From Gemmatimonadota bacterium (GTDB lineage Bacteria > Gemmatimonadota > Gemmatimonadetes > Gemmatimonadales > GWC2-71-9): DNA of 6,890 bases. The first letter of the stretch is position 1; every line of letters begins with the position of its first letter. Below the pieces are notes generated by a model, which saw nothing but the letters and a program-made list of their open reading frames with translations, had not been told where the DNA came from and searched no databases. A program made the position numbers and the translations under genes. The stretch lies in contig JAHEFN010000129.1 of the NCBI GenBank assembly GCA_024640185.1, positions 1-6,890 on the forward strand, in the 5' to 3' direction. Of this stretch, positions 1 through 5,542 are shown piece by piece.

Positions 1-370
1 CCGGATAGTCCAACGGCCCGACGGCGGAGACTTCGACGATGGTCGGTCGGGTGAGGACGAACTCGGCCCGGAAGCCGGCGGCTCCCTCGGTCGCCAAGAC
101 CGCGGCCCGCCGTTCGTGGGGCGTTTGCATGATCAGTTCGGTGTCGCCGGTTCCTCCCGCGGTGACGCCTGCAGCGAGCACCTCGCCCGTGGCCACGTTC
201 CGAACCGTGACCTGCGCACCGCCGACGGCGGTCCCGATCAGCTTGGCGTCGTGGGAGAGGACGCGCACGAGGACCGTCGTCTCGACGCCCTGAGCCGGCA
301 TGAGCTGGGGCGCGGCAGCTGCGGCAATGACTCCGATGACTGCCATTCTGGCGATAGCGGGGTGGAGCAT
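1..370 (-). CDS. Secreted beta-rich protein of unknown function, C-terminus beyond the window
   Basis: The frame is open from an ATG at 370 to the left edge and gives 123 residues without a stop. A purine-rich ribosome site (AGAGGAACAGGA) lies just upstream of the ATG. Residues 1-26 form a signal peptide: a short basic start (His3, Arg8), a hydrophobic core VIGVIAAAAA, and a likely cleavage after MPA before QGVE. The mature part alternates short hydrophobic strands with Gly/Thr-rich turns (TTVLVRVLSHDAKLIG, AQVTVRNVATGEVLAAGV, PTIVEVSAVGPLDYP), as in an immunoglobulin- or transthyretin-like domain that would sit in the periplasm or be secreted. The phrase 'QVTVRNVATGEVLAAG' is typical of carboxypeptidase-regulatory-like folds. 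I recall similar small exported proteins without assigned function, but cannot verify that here. Met9 is a possible alternative start with a shorter signal. It is divergent from the lipoprotein operon at 693. The secreted call is strong; the function is unknown. Confidence 0.75.
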   Translation of the reverse strand, partial: MLHPAIARMAVIGVIAAAAAPQLMPAQGVETTVLVRVLSHDAKLIGTAVGGAQVTVRNVATGEVLAAGVTAGGTGDTELIMQTPHERRAAVLATEGAAGFRAEFVLTRPTIVEVSAVGPLDYP

Positions 371-692
371 GGTCCTGTTCCTCTCATGAGGGTTTCCGGG
401 CGCCTGACACCGGGTGGCTCTCCCGCACTCGGAGAATGGACCGGTGGGAGGCCCGGTGGAAGGCCTGCAGGTCCGATCGTCTCAGGCAAGCACGACGGCC
501 GAGACCGGTCTGCAACCTGCGCCAGGTCGCCGTGATGAGTCGCCAGCATCACCCTGTGCGCCTCGTCCCGATCACGGCGGTGCAGCAGCGCGTGAACCAC
601 GAGTGTGGGGGGCTTCACACCGCCTTCATCATGGCTTCACCTCGGCAGGAGTAACCCTTCTGTGCCCCTGCTCCCCTTCTGGAGGGTCAGCG
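371..692. other. Divergent intergenic region, no gene supported
   Basis: This 322-bp stretch separates the minus-strand gene starting at 370 from the plus-strand lipoprotein starting at 693. Open frames cross it on both strands but they lack convincing ribosome sites, signal sequences or domain-like composition, so I call none of them. It holds a 12-bp tandem repeat at 441-464 and a repeated GGCTTCAC at 611-618 and 633-640, 22 bp apart. I could not place a convincing -35/-10 pair for either gene. Both promoters are expected here. Confidence 0.6.
441..464. repeat. Tandem 12-bp direct repeat, two copies
   Basis: CCGGTGGGAGGC at 441-452 is followed directly by CCGGTGGAAGGC at 453-464; they differ at one base. 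The pair sits in the divergent non-coding region. It could be a paired binding site for a regulator or a chance duplication in GC-rich DNA. No known operator matches it to my knowledge. Confidence 0.5.
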
Positions 693-1379
693 ATGTGTTA
701 CCGCGATCAGTTCCCGCTCATGGTGATCCTCAGCATCCTCCTGCTGGCAGCTTGCGGCCAACCAGTGACTCCAACCTCGCCGAGCGAGGTACACCTCGCG
801 GCCAAGGGAACCGACCGACCGTTCGTCGGCTCCTGCACCGTAACCGTCGCAACCCGAGTCCACGATGAGGGGGGTGGCTGCAACGGCAAAGACCATGACG
901 AGGAGGAGGGCGGTGGCCCCCCGATCGGTCGGCACTTCGACATCACCGGAACTTGCCAGCTCACCCACCTCGGGCGGGCCGCCGTGAGCGGCCGCCTCAA
1001 TATCACCGGACCGTTCGGTGTCGTTCACGAGGCTGACGGGGACCACGGTGCACTGGCCGTCCGCGGCCGACTGCTGTTCACCGCGGCCAATGGCGATAAG
1101 CTCGCCGGTCGCTACGTCCCGGTCACCGCAGCGTTTACCGCCGCGGGTGATCACAATGGTGGGATGCTCACCTATACCGCCACCGAACAGATCGGCGAGG
1201 CATGCTCGGGCCACGAGGGGGAGGTGACCACCGCCACCGAACACGAGGAGCCGGTGAGCACCGGACGCTTCGTGACCGCAGCCGGCACGGTGCGCCTCAT
1301 CGGGGCCATCCAGATCCGCGGCTCGACGGGCCACGGGTCCGGTACGATCACGCTGGTCAACGGCTCATTGAGCTATTAA
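693..1379 (+). CDS. Outer-envelope lipoprotein with acidic, His-rich stretch and beta-barrel-like fold
   Basis: The 228-residue protein starts at ATG 693, chosen because GGAGGG at 681-686 is spaced 6 nt ahead. The ATG at 720 (Met10) lacks such a site, and longer upstream extensions give non-signal sequence. Residues 1-21 are a lipoprotein signal with lipobox LAAC (Cys21). A Pro/Ser/Thr tether follows (22-32). Residues 57-73 are rich in His, Asp and Glu (HDEGGGCNGKDHDEEEG), and shorter H/E patches occur near 112-118, 174-176 and 184-186. From about 80 to the end, amphipathic strands end in Gly turns, with 'STGRFVTAAGTVRL' and a final 'GTITLVNGSLSY'. This pattern is common in small calycin-like or allene-oxide-cyclase-like barrels of unknown function. 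It opens the 693-4023 operon; the next gene starts 49 nt downstream. Metal binding by the acidic patches is only inference. Confidence 0.8.
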   Translation: MCYRDQFPLMVILSILLLAACGQPVTPTSPSEVHLAAKGTDRPFVGSCTVTVATRVHDEGGGCNGKDHDEEEGGGPPIGRHFDITGTCQLTHLGRAAVSGRLNITGPFGVVHEADGDHGALAVRGRLLFTAANGDKLAGRYVPVTAAFTAAGDHNGGMLTYTATEQIGEACSGHEGEVTTATEHEEPVSTGRFVTAAGTVRLIGAIQIRGSTGHGSGTITLVNGSLSY

Positions 1380-1383
1380 GCAA

Positions 1384-1400
1384 CCAGTGGGGGCCACTGG
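1384..1400 (+). other. Intercistronic hairpin
   Basis: CCAGTGG at 1384-1390 and CCACTGG at 1394-1400 are perfect complements around a GGG loop. It begins 4 nt after the stop codon of the lipoprotein gene and ends 14 nt before the ribosome site of the next gene. No T-run follows, so it is more likely a processing or stability element than a full terminator. GGCCA-C-TGGCC at 1392-1402 gives an alternative, competing symmetry. Confidence 0.5.
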
Positions 1401-1428
1401 CCTCCACGCATACGAGAGGAAGGGCCCC

Positions 1429-1866
1429 GTGCCCACCCTACGCGTTCTCCTGGTGACAGTGCTTGCCTTGGCGATGCCGCTCGCAGCGCAGGACCGGCCG
1501 ACCATGGCGCCACAACAGCAGCAATTGCAGCAACAGCAGCAATTCCAGAAGCAGCAGATGGAGCGGCTCCGTGAGGTGCAGCAACTCCATGAGCGAGTCA
1601 TGGTCCGCCTGCATGAGACAAATCAGTGGATGGTCCAACAGCGCACCCAGCAGCAGTTCCGTGACCTCGGCCGGGTGATGGAGCAAGCCGGTGAGCGGGT
1701 GCGGGAGATGCTCCAGCAGATGGACCGGCTCCACAAGGACCAACTGCTCACCCGTGAACAGGACCGCCTCCGCGATATGGATCGTCTCCAGGATCGCCTG
1801 CGCGACATGACTCGCGACCTTGACCAGGCGCACGATGCCCTGCGCCAGATGATCCACAAGCCATGA
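1429..1866 (+). CDS. Small exported Gln-rich coiled-coil protein
   Basis: I chose the GTG at 1429 because GAGAGGAAGG (1414-1423) lies 5 nt upstream and because it yields a clean signal peptide (MPTLRVLLVTVLALAMPLAA, cleavage near A20-Q21). An upstream GTG at 1387 would put 14 unhydrophobic residues ahead of it. The product is 145 residues. Residues 29-43 are almost all Gln, encoded by an 18-bp tandem duplication. From about 44 to 145 the chain is a continuous heptad-like helix rich in Gln, Arg, Glu, Met and Leu, with the decapeptide repeat QDRLRDMDRL / QDRLRDMTRD at 111-130. No Cys and no membrane helix follow the signal, so a soluble periplasmic, probably oligomeric, coiled coil is expected. 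Its stop overlaps the ATG of the barrel gene (ATGA, 1863-1866). The function is unknown; chaperone-like or spacer roles are guesses. Confidence 0.75.
   Translation: MPTLRVLLVTVLALAMPLAAQDRPTMAPQQQQLQQQQQFQKQQMERLREVQQLHERVMVRLHETNQWMVQQRTQQQFRDLGRVMEQAGERVREMLQQMDRLHKDQLLTREQDRLRDMDRLQDRLRDMTRDLDQAHDALRQMIHKP
1513..1548 (+). repeat. 18-bp tandem duplication encoding poly-Gln segment
   Basis: The 18-bp units at 1513-1530 and 1531-1548 match at 17 of 18 bases. They encode QQQQLQ and QQQQFQ in frame. The near-identity at DNA level suggests a recent duplication that lengthened the Gln segment just after the signal peptide. Confidence 0.8.
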
Positions 1867-2846
1867 CACGCCGGCTGGCCGTGGCACTTGCCCTGGCGAT
1901 CCTCGCCCCTGCCCTGACTGGCCAGCGGGTCACCTACGAGGGTGCGCTGAGCTCGGCTACGGGCCGGTACTTCTTCACCGAGCGCACGACGGCATTCGGG
2001 CTCAGCACCGGGCTCGGAGTCCGGCAGGGGCGCTGGACAGTGCGTGCCAGCGTCCCGGCATACCTGCAGAACACCACCCTGGTCAGTTCCTCGGGGCTCG
2101 GCCCGGTGCCGACCGGAGGCCCCGATGGCCAGGGGGCTGTGAGCGACAGTGGTCTGGCGCGGGAACAACGACGGCGGGGCAACACCACCGCCAATCCCAC
2201 CGGCAACGACGGCGGCAGCGGCGGTGAGGGGAGTGGGAGTGGGAGTGGGAGTGGCAATGGCAGTGGCAATGGTAGTGGCAATGGCGCCGGACAACTGACC
2301 CTGCGGCTCGACGAGGAGGCGGTGCCCGCCCCGGACGCCGCCGTCACCGGGTATGAGACGCGCCTCGGGGATCCCCTGGTCAGCGTCGCGGGCCGACTCC
2401 TCGACCGGGGTCCGGTCACTGTCACCCTCGGGACCACAGTCAAGATTCCGGTCGCCAGCACCGACGGCATCGGAACCGGCGCGTGGGACTTCGGGGCCAG
2501 TGTAGCGGCGTCGGCATACCTGGGGCACCGTGTCACCCTCGGCCTTGACCTGTCCTACTGGAGACTGGGTGACCTCGACAGCCTCGAACTGCGTGACCCT
2601 GTGTACGGGTCGCTCAGCATCGGCTCCCTGTTGGGCAATCGCTGGAGCGGCCTCTTGGCCGTCGCGACGGGGTCGAGCCCCCTGACGGGCTTTGATCCCC
2701 CGGTCATGCTGACCCTCGCCATCAGCCGTTTCGGCACCGCAGCCACTTGGGGCGTGTCACTTGGCACTGGTTTCACTGAATCCTCGCCCGATCTGATGGT
2801 CGGGCTCACCTGGTCGATCCCGCTCAGTGGAAGGGGGGTGCCATGA
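1863..2846 (+). CDS. Putative outer-membrane beta-barrel protein with Ser/Gly/Asn-repeat loop
   Basis: The product is 327 residues, with a signal peptide at 1-20 (MTRRLAVALALAILAPALTG, cleavage before QRV). The mature chain alternates polar and hydrophobic residues in strand-length segments, for example FGLSTGLGVRQGRWTVRASVP (45-65), GPVTVTLGTTVKIPV (183-197), HRVTLGLDLSYWRL (222-235) and the terminal DLMVGLTWSIPL (310-321). The segment KIPVASTDGIGTGAWDFG (194-211) recalls the 'KLPTGD..GLGTG..D' pattern of the outer-membrane 'MetA-pathway of phenol degradation'/transporter family, which is the closest family I can name. Residues about 80-146 form a long low-complexity insertion between strands: Gly/Arg/Asn-rich, then a Ser-Gly/Asn-Gly run (123-142) encoded by hexanucleotide repeats. 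It would make an unusually long surface loop or plug. The final codon here is Pro, not the usual C-terminal Phe/Trp. Translation is coupled to the preceding gene by ATGA. Confidence 0.7.
   Translation: MTRRLAVALALAILAPALTGQRVTYEGALSSATGRYFFTERTTAFGLSTGLGVRQGRWTVRASVPAYLQNTTLVSSSGLGPVPTGGPDGQGAVSDSGLAREQRRRGNTTANPTGNDGGSGGEGSGSGSGSGNGSGNGSGNGAGQLTLRLDEEAVPAPDAAVTGYETRLGDPLVSVAGRLLDRGPVTVTLGTTVKIPVASTDGIGTGAWDFGASVAASAYLGHRVTLGLDLSYWRLGDLDSLELRDPVYGSLSIGSLLGNRWSGLLAVATGSSPLTGFDPPVMLTLAISRFGTAATWGVSLGTGFTESSPDLMVGLTWSIPLSGRGVP
2231..2284 (+). repeat. Nine tandem hexanucleotides encoding Ser/Asn-Gly repeats
   Basis: Four identical GAGTGG units (2231-2254) are followed by five degenerate units (CAATGG, CAGTGG, CAATGG, TAGTGG, CAATGG). 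All share xxxTGG and encode alternating Ser-Gly and Asn-Gly. Because the unit is 6 bp, gain or loss of copies keeps the frame and only changes loop length. The exact copies at the 5' end look like recent slippage. Confidence 0.9.
2831..2838 (+). promoter_or_regulatory. Ribosome binding site inside the barrel gene's end, ahead of ATG 2843
   Basis: AAGGGGGG lies 4 nt before the ATG at 2843, which itself overlaps the barrel gene's stop codon. A purine run this strong implies that ribosomes can start at 2843, where only a 29-codon frame exists. It is the main argument for the small ORF. Confidence 0.45.
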
Positions 2847-2932
2847 TCCGCGTCACGGAGGCATTCCGGCGGGGCACGATCACTTGCGGCTCCGGGGCCT
2901 CGTGTCCCGGGACAGATGTGGGAGAAACCTGA
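2843..2932 (+). CDS. Possible 29-residue linker ORF between barrel and lipoprotein genes
   Basis: An ATG overlaps the barrel gene's TGA as ATGA (2843-2846). The frame runs 29 codons to a TGA whose last base is the first base of the next gene's ATG (TGATG, 2930-2934). The peptide is MIRVTEAFRRGTITCGSGAS followed by CPGTDVGET. It has two Cys, no hydrophobic segment and no recognisable domain. A strong purine run at 2831-2838 precedes it. It exactly fills the 85-nt gap and would carry terminating ribosomes to the next start. It may be a genuine small protein, a leader that only couples translation, or chance. No homolog is recognised. Confidence 0.4.
   Translation: MIRVTEAFRRGTITCGSGASCPGTDVGET
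2891..2911 (+). other. Stem-loop upstream of lipoprotein start
   Basis: CCGGG (2892-2896) pairs with CCCGG (2906-2910). The stem extends inward by a G-T wobble and a C-G pair to a 5-nt loop (CTCGT), and outward by one wobble at 2891/2911. It ends 9 nt before GGAG (2921-2924), the ribosome site for the ATG at 2932. It could modulate access to that site or merely mark a processing point. It lies inside the possible 29-codon ORF, so passing ribosomes would unfold it. Confidence 0.35.
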
Positions 2933-4023
2933 TGTTCGCACTTCGCCGATTTGCAGCATTGGCGCTCATGGCGGCGATGGCCTGCTCCCCCGAGCAGATC
3001 ACGCAGCCCTCATTCAGGTACGGCCAACCGGGAGGAGGCGGAGGAAACGGCAACAACGGCGGTGTCGTCAAAGGCGGCGGCAAGAAGGGCGACATCTATG
3101 CCGATCTCATGCTGCTCCATCGCGCCACGGATGGCCGCCCGATCATGAAGGAGTTTGGCCCCGACGTCTGCCTGCAGCCGGTGTCGTACGACGCCATCCC
3201 CGGTGTCGTCTCGATCACCAATCCGGCCAATGGCACGGATGTGTGGCCAATTCCGTTGGTGGGAGATGGCATGGTGGTCACCGCAGAGGAGGTGGAGGTC
3301 TGCGACGTTGATCCGGAATACGCCAGCTATGTCCGTGAGGTGGAACTCGGTCGGCTGAACCTCGGCCGCTCGCCACCGAAGGTGCTCGACCGGGCCTTTG
3401 CAGAGGTCCTCCGCAACCTCGACGCGGCCAGCCTCGTGCTCCTTGATCCTGCCGGGCGACTCGAGCCCGATGGCGTGGCGATCGACGCCCCGGCAGAGAA
3501 CTACGCGATCCACGCCCAGCTGGAGCTCTACGGCTTGCTGCTCGGCCCCAAGGGGGCCTATCCCCTGCCGCCACAGACAGGAGGCCAGCACGCGTTCCTC
3601 GACCATGCCGCGAGCGGGCTGGCGGCTGCCGCCGACAAGACCGGCACGATCAACGTGGACCTGGTCGCCTACAGCAACCGGATCATGGGTATCCCCGAGC
3701 TGACCACGGCGATGGGCGTCCTCGTCAGCCAGCGCGTGAGCGGGACCCTGCTCGGCGTGCCGGGTGAGAAGTACCTGAACTACGGGGGCTTCAACTACTC
3801 ACGTGCGGCGACCTTCCCGGGGTGCGCGAGCGGCCTTCGCGCCGATCTGACGCCGTTCTCGGGCCAGCTGATCGACCTGGTCTTCGGCGGAGAGGGCTTC
3901 ACCGGGAGCAACATCAACGGCTTCGCCCAGCGGGCCGATGACGCACTCAAGGTGATCGCGTTCACCCACGACAATGTCATCACGTCGGTCGACCGCATCG
4001 GGGAGGATGCGACCTGCCCGTGA
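2932..4023 (+). CDS. Gly-rich-tethered lipoprotein of unknown function
   Basis: The ATG at 2932 is preceded by GGAG (2921-2924) at 7 nt and gives 363 residues starting with a lipoprotein-type signal (MFALRRFAALALMAAMAC, Cys18). The -3 residue is Ala, so the lipobox is slightly off consensus; cleavage as an ordinary secreted protein is possible. Residues 33-52 are a flexible Gly/Asn/Lys tether. The globular part begins near KGDIYADLMLLHRATDGRPI (52-71). Its CLQPVSYDAIPGV (80-92), VCDVDPEYASYVREVELGRL (123-142) and LNLGRSPPKVLDRAF (142-156) remind me of a group of uncharacterised secreted proteins from actinobacteria and related high-GC bacteria; that is recollection, not a search. Four Cys outside the signal (80, 124, 298, 362) could form two disulfides. 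No catalytic motif is evident. It is the last gene of the operon; strong hairpins follow. Confidence 0.75.
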   Translation: MFALRRFAALALMAAMACSPEQITQPSFRYGQPGGGGGNGNNGGVVKGGGKKGDIYADLMLLHRATDGRPIMKEFGPDVCLQPVSYDAIPGVVSITNPANGTDVWPIPLVGDGMVVTAEEVEVCDVDPEYASYVREVELGRLNLGRSPPKVLDRAFAEVLRNLDAASLVLLDPAGRLEPDGVAIDAPAENYAIHAQLELYGLLLGPKGAYPLPPQTGGQHAFLDHAASGLAAAADKTGTINVDLVAYSNRIMGIPELTTAMGVLVSQRVSGTLLGVPGEKYLNYGGFNYSRAATFPGCASGLRADLTPFSGQLIDLVFGGEGFTGSNINGFAQRADDALKVIAFTHDNVITSVDRIGEDATCP

Positions 4024-4050
4024 TGCGGTGAGGGCCACCGCATGGTGGCC
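4023..4050 (+). other. Two overlapping, mutually exclusive hairpins after the stop codon
   Basis: ATGCGGTG (4023-4030) pairs with CACCGCAT (4036-4043) as an 8-bp stem. GGCCACC (4033-4039) pairs with GGTGGCC (4044-4050) as a 7-bp stem. The two share 4036-4043, so only one can form at a time. The first begins at the last base of the upstream stop codon. Such alternatives resemble attenuators, but here they lie 3' of an operon, so they may only assist termination or protect the message end. Confidence 0.5.
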
Positions 4051-4061
4051 ATGGTATCCAA

Positions 4062-4093
4062 GGGGCGGGGCGGCCGAACGGTCGCCCCGCCTC
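4062..4093. terminator. Strong GC-rich hairpin, likely operon terminator
   Basis: Positions 4062-4075 pair with 4080-4093 in a 14-bp stem (two G-T wobbles, the rest mostly G-C) closed by a GAAC loop. It lies 38 nt after the last gene of the plus-strand operon and 78 nt beyond the 3' end of the convergent tRNA gene. It could therefore stop transcription from both sides. No T-tract follows on either strand, so it is not a canonical intrinsic terminator. Confidence 0.6.
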
Positions 4094-4170
4094 CTGCATC
4101 GTCCAGAGGAAGACACACGACGAGACGCCAACGACGCCGGAAGCATCGATGGGGCAAAGACTTGGAATAG

Positions 4171-4244
<74 letters not shown>

Positions 4245-4256
4245 TAGGGAGGGCAT

Positions 4257-4285
4257 AGTCTAACCGGGGGACAGGGCCAGATCAA
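4257..4285 (-). promoter_or_regulatory. Sigma-70-type promoter of the tRNA gene
   Basis: On the minus strand TTGATC (4285-4280, 4 of 6 to consensus) is followed after exactly 17 nt by TAGACT (4262-4257, 4 of 6). The tRNA 5' end is 12 nt past the -10 box, leaving a short leader. The spacing and position make it the natural promoter for the tRNA. Confidence 0.6.
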
Positions 4286-4294
4286 CCGAATCCG

Positions 4295-4312
4295 GGCGGC
4301 GACCCTGCCGCC
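4295..4312 (-). terminator. Weak hairpin after the ABC operon
   Basis: GGCGGC (4295-4300) and GCCGCC (4307-4312) form a 6-bp stem with a 6-nt loop, 11 nt past the permease stop on the minus strand. There is no T-tract, so leaky termination with read-through into the tRNA is possible. Confidence 0.35.
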
Positions 4313-4323
4313 GGGGAGAGGCC

Positions 4324-5541
4324 CTAGAGCCGGATCGTCAGCCCATCCTGCAGGGCGTTCCGGTAGGCCCGCCAAGCCGGCACCATCCCCACCAGCAGCC
4401 CGGCCACCACCACCCCGCCCAGATAGGCGTACTCGACCAGGCCAGGCGCCACCAACGGGACGTAGATCCCGAAGTGCCGCTCGACCAGTCCCCGCCCGAT
4501 CGCGAGCAAGGTGTAGACCATCGCCACCCCCCCCAACGCCCCCACCGCAGCGAGCACCCCCGATTCCAGCACCAAGAGGGTGGCGACCCGCCGTGGCCCA
4601 GCTCCCAACGAGCGGAGGATCGCCATCTCCCGGCGCCGTTCCTGGAGCGTGCTGTAGAGAGCCACCAGCATCCCGAGCAGCCCCACCAGCAACACTGCGA
4701 AGGAGATGATCCTGGCACCATCCTCCGCAAAGCCGATGGAGTGCCAGAGGTCGGTGAGGGCCACCGCCGGTATCACCGCCGTGAGGGGCTCCGACGTGAG
4801 GTCGGCGTCGATCTCGAACCGCAGCCGCATCGCATGTTGTCGGTTCGTGACGCCGATGAGGAATGCCGAGAGGGTCGAGTCCGGCACCGGGGCCGCCCCG
4901 ACGAAGCCGGCATGCATCTCGTCGATGCCGTCGAGGGTCACGAAGAGCGACCGATCGACCGGAGTGGCCGTCTGGGCCAGCACCCCGACCACCTCGAATG
5001 GGTGCTCGTCGTGATCCATGATGCCACTGCCCTGCAAGCCATGCGTCAGCGCGATCTCGCTCCCCACCTTGAGCCGTCGCATCCGTGCCACCTCGGCGCC
5101 GAGCACCACGTCATGGTCGTCCTCGGCGAGCCGCCCGGTGGCCAACTCCACGCGACCGTCATTGCGGTAGCGATAGTGCTCGAAGAAGGCGTCGGTGGTG
5201 CCGATCACCCGATAGCCGAAGTACGAGTCGCCGAGCGAGAGCGGGATCGTCCAGCCCACCGCCGGGTGCTGGGCGTAGCGCTGATAGGTGGCCCACGACA
5301 CGGTGCCGGCCGGGGCGCCGATCCCGAACACCGACGAGAGCAGCAGCTGCTGCGCGCCGCCCCGGGCCCCGACGATCAGGTCCGTGCCGCGGATGGTGCC
5401 GGCGAACGACTCGCGCACCCCGCGCCGAACCATCTCGACCCCCAAGAGGAGGGAGACCGAGAGCGCGATCGACGCCACGGTGAGCACGGTGGTGAGCTTG
5501 CGATTGCTGAGCGAGCGGAGCGCGAGGCGGAGGGTCAGCAT
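4324..5541 (-). CDS. ABC transporter permease, FtsX/MacB/LolC-type
   Basis: The 405-residue inner-membrane subunit has the MacB/FtsX layout. There is one N-terminal helix (about 16-38), a large periplasmic domain (about 40-275), then three helices (about 277-298, 322-348 and 372-392). The cytoplasmic motif YSTLQERRREMAILRSLGAG (296-315), right after helix 2, is the hallmark of FtsX-like permeases that touch the ATPase. Within the periplasmic part, residues 167-180 contain H167, D176, H177, D178, E179 and H180 just before PFEVVGVL; 'TPVDRSLFVTLDGIDEMH' follows. I associate this layout with permeases that accompany DUF3299 proteins. Two copies would be needed with the ATPase. Its ATG follows the ATPase stop after one nucleotide, so the two are coupled. 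The substrate is unknown; a metal or a metal-chelate is inferred, and lipoprotein or peptide export is the alternative. Confidence 0.9.
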   Translation of the reverse strand: MLTLRLALRSLSNRKLTTVLTVASIALSVSLLLGVEMVRRGVRESFAGTIRGTDLIVGARGGAQQLLLSSVFGIGAPAGTVSWATYQRYAQHPAVGWTIPLSLGDSYFGYRVIGTTDAFFEHYRYRNDGRVELATGRLAEDDHDVVLGAEVARMRRLKVGSEIALTHGLQGSGIMDHDEHPFEVVGVLAQTATPVDRSLFVTLDGIDEMHAGFVGAAPVPDSTLSAFLIGVTNRQHAMRLRFEIDADLTSEPLTAVIPAVALTDLWHSIGFAEDGARIISFAVLLVGLLGMLVALYSTLQERRREMAILRSLGAGPRRVATLLVLESGVLAAVGALGGVAMVYTLLAIGRGLVERHFGIYVPLVAPGLVEYAYLGGVVVAGLLVGMVPAWRAYRNALQDGLTIRL

Positions 5542-5542
5542 C

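Noticed and set aside
414..692. Upstream extension of the first lipoprotein frame
   Set aside because: It would bury the lipoprotein signal inside the protein, while GGAGGG stands correctly before ATG 693.
687..1334. Minus-strand open frame opposite the first lipoprotein
   Set aside because: The plus-strand frame has a ribosome site and lipobox; the antisense product looks like random GC-rich translation.
2231..2284. Repeat run as a CRISPR or minisatellite of mobile origin
   Set aside because: The units are 6 bp, contiguous and in frame within a coding gene, with no spacers.
1623..2528. Long minus-strand open frame of about 300 codons opposite the coiled-coil and barrel genes
   Set aside because: It is antisense to two plus-strand genes with signal peptides and coupled starts. 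Its product is Arg/Pro/Ala-rich with no domain-like pattern, as expected of GC-rich shadow frames.
2827..2931. Upstream extension of the second lipoprotein frame
   Set aside because: It would place 35 polar residues ahead of a good lipoprotein signal; GGAG stands correctly before ATG 2932.
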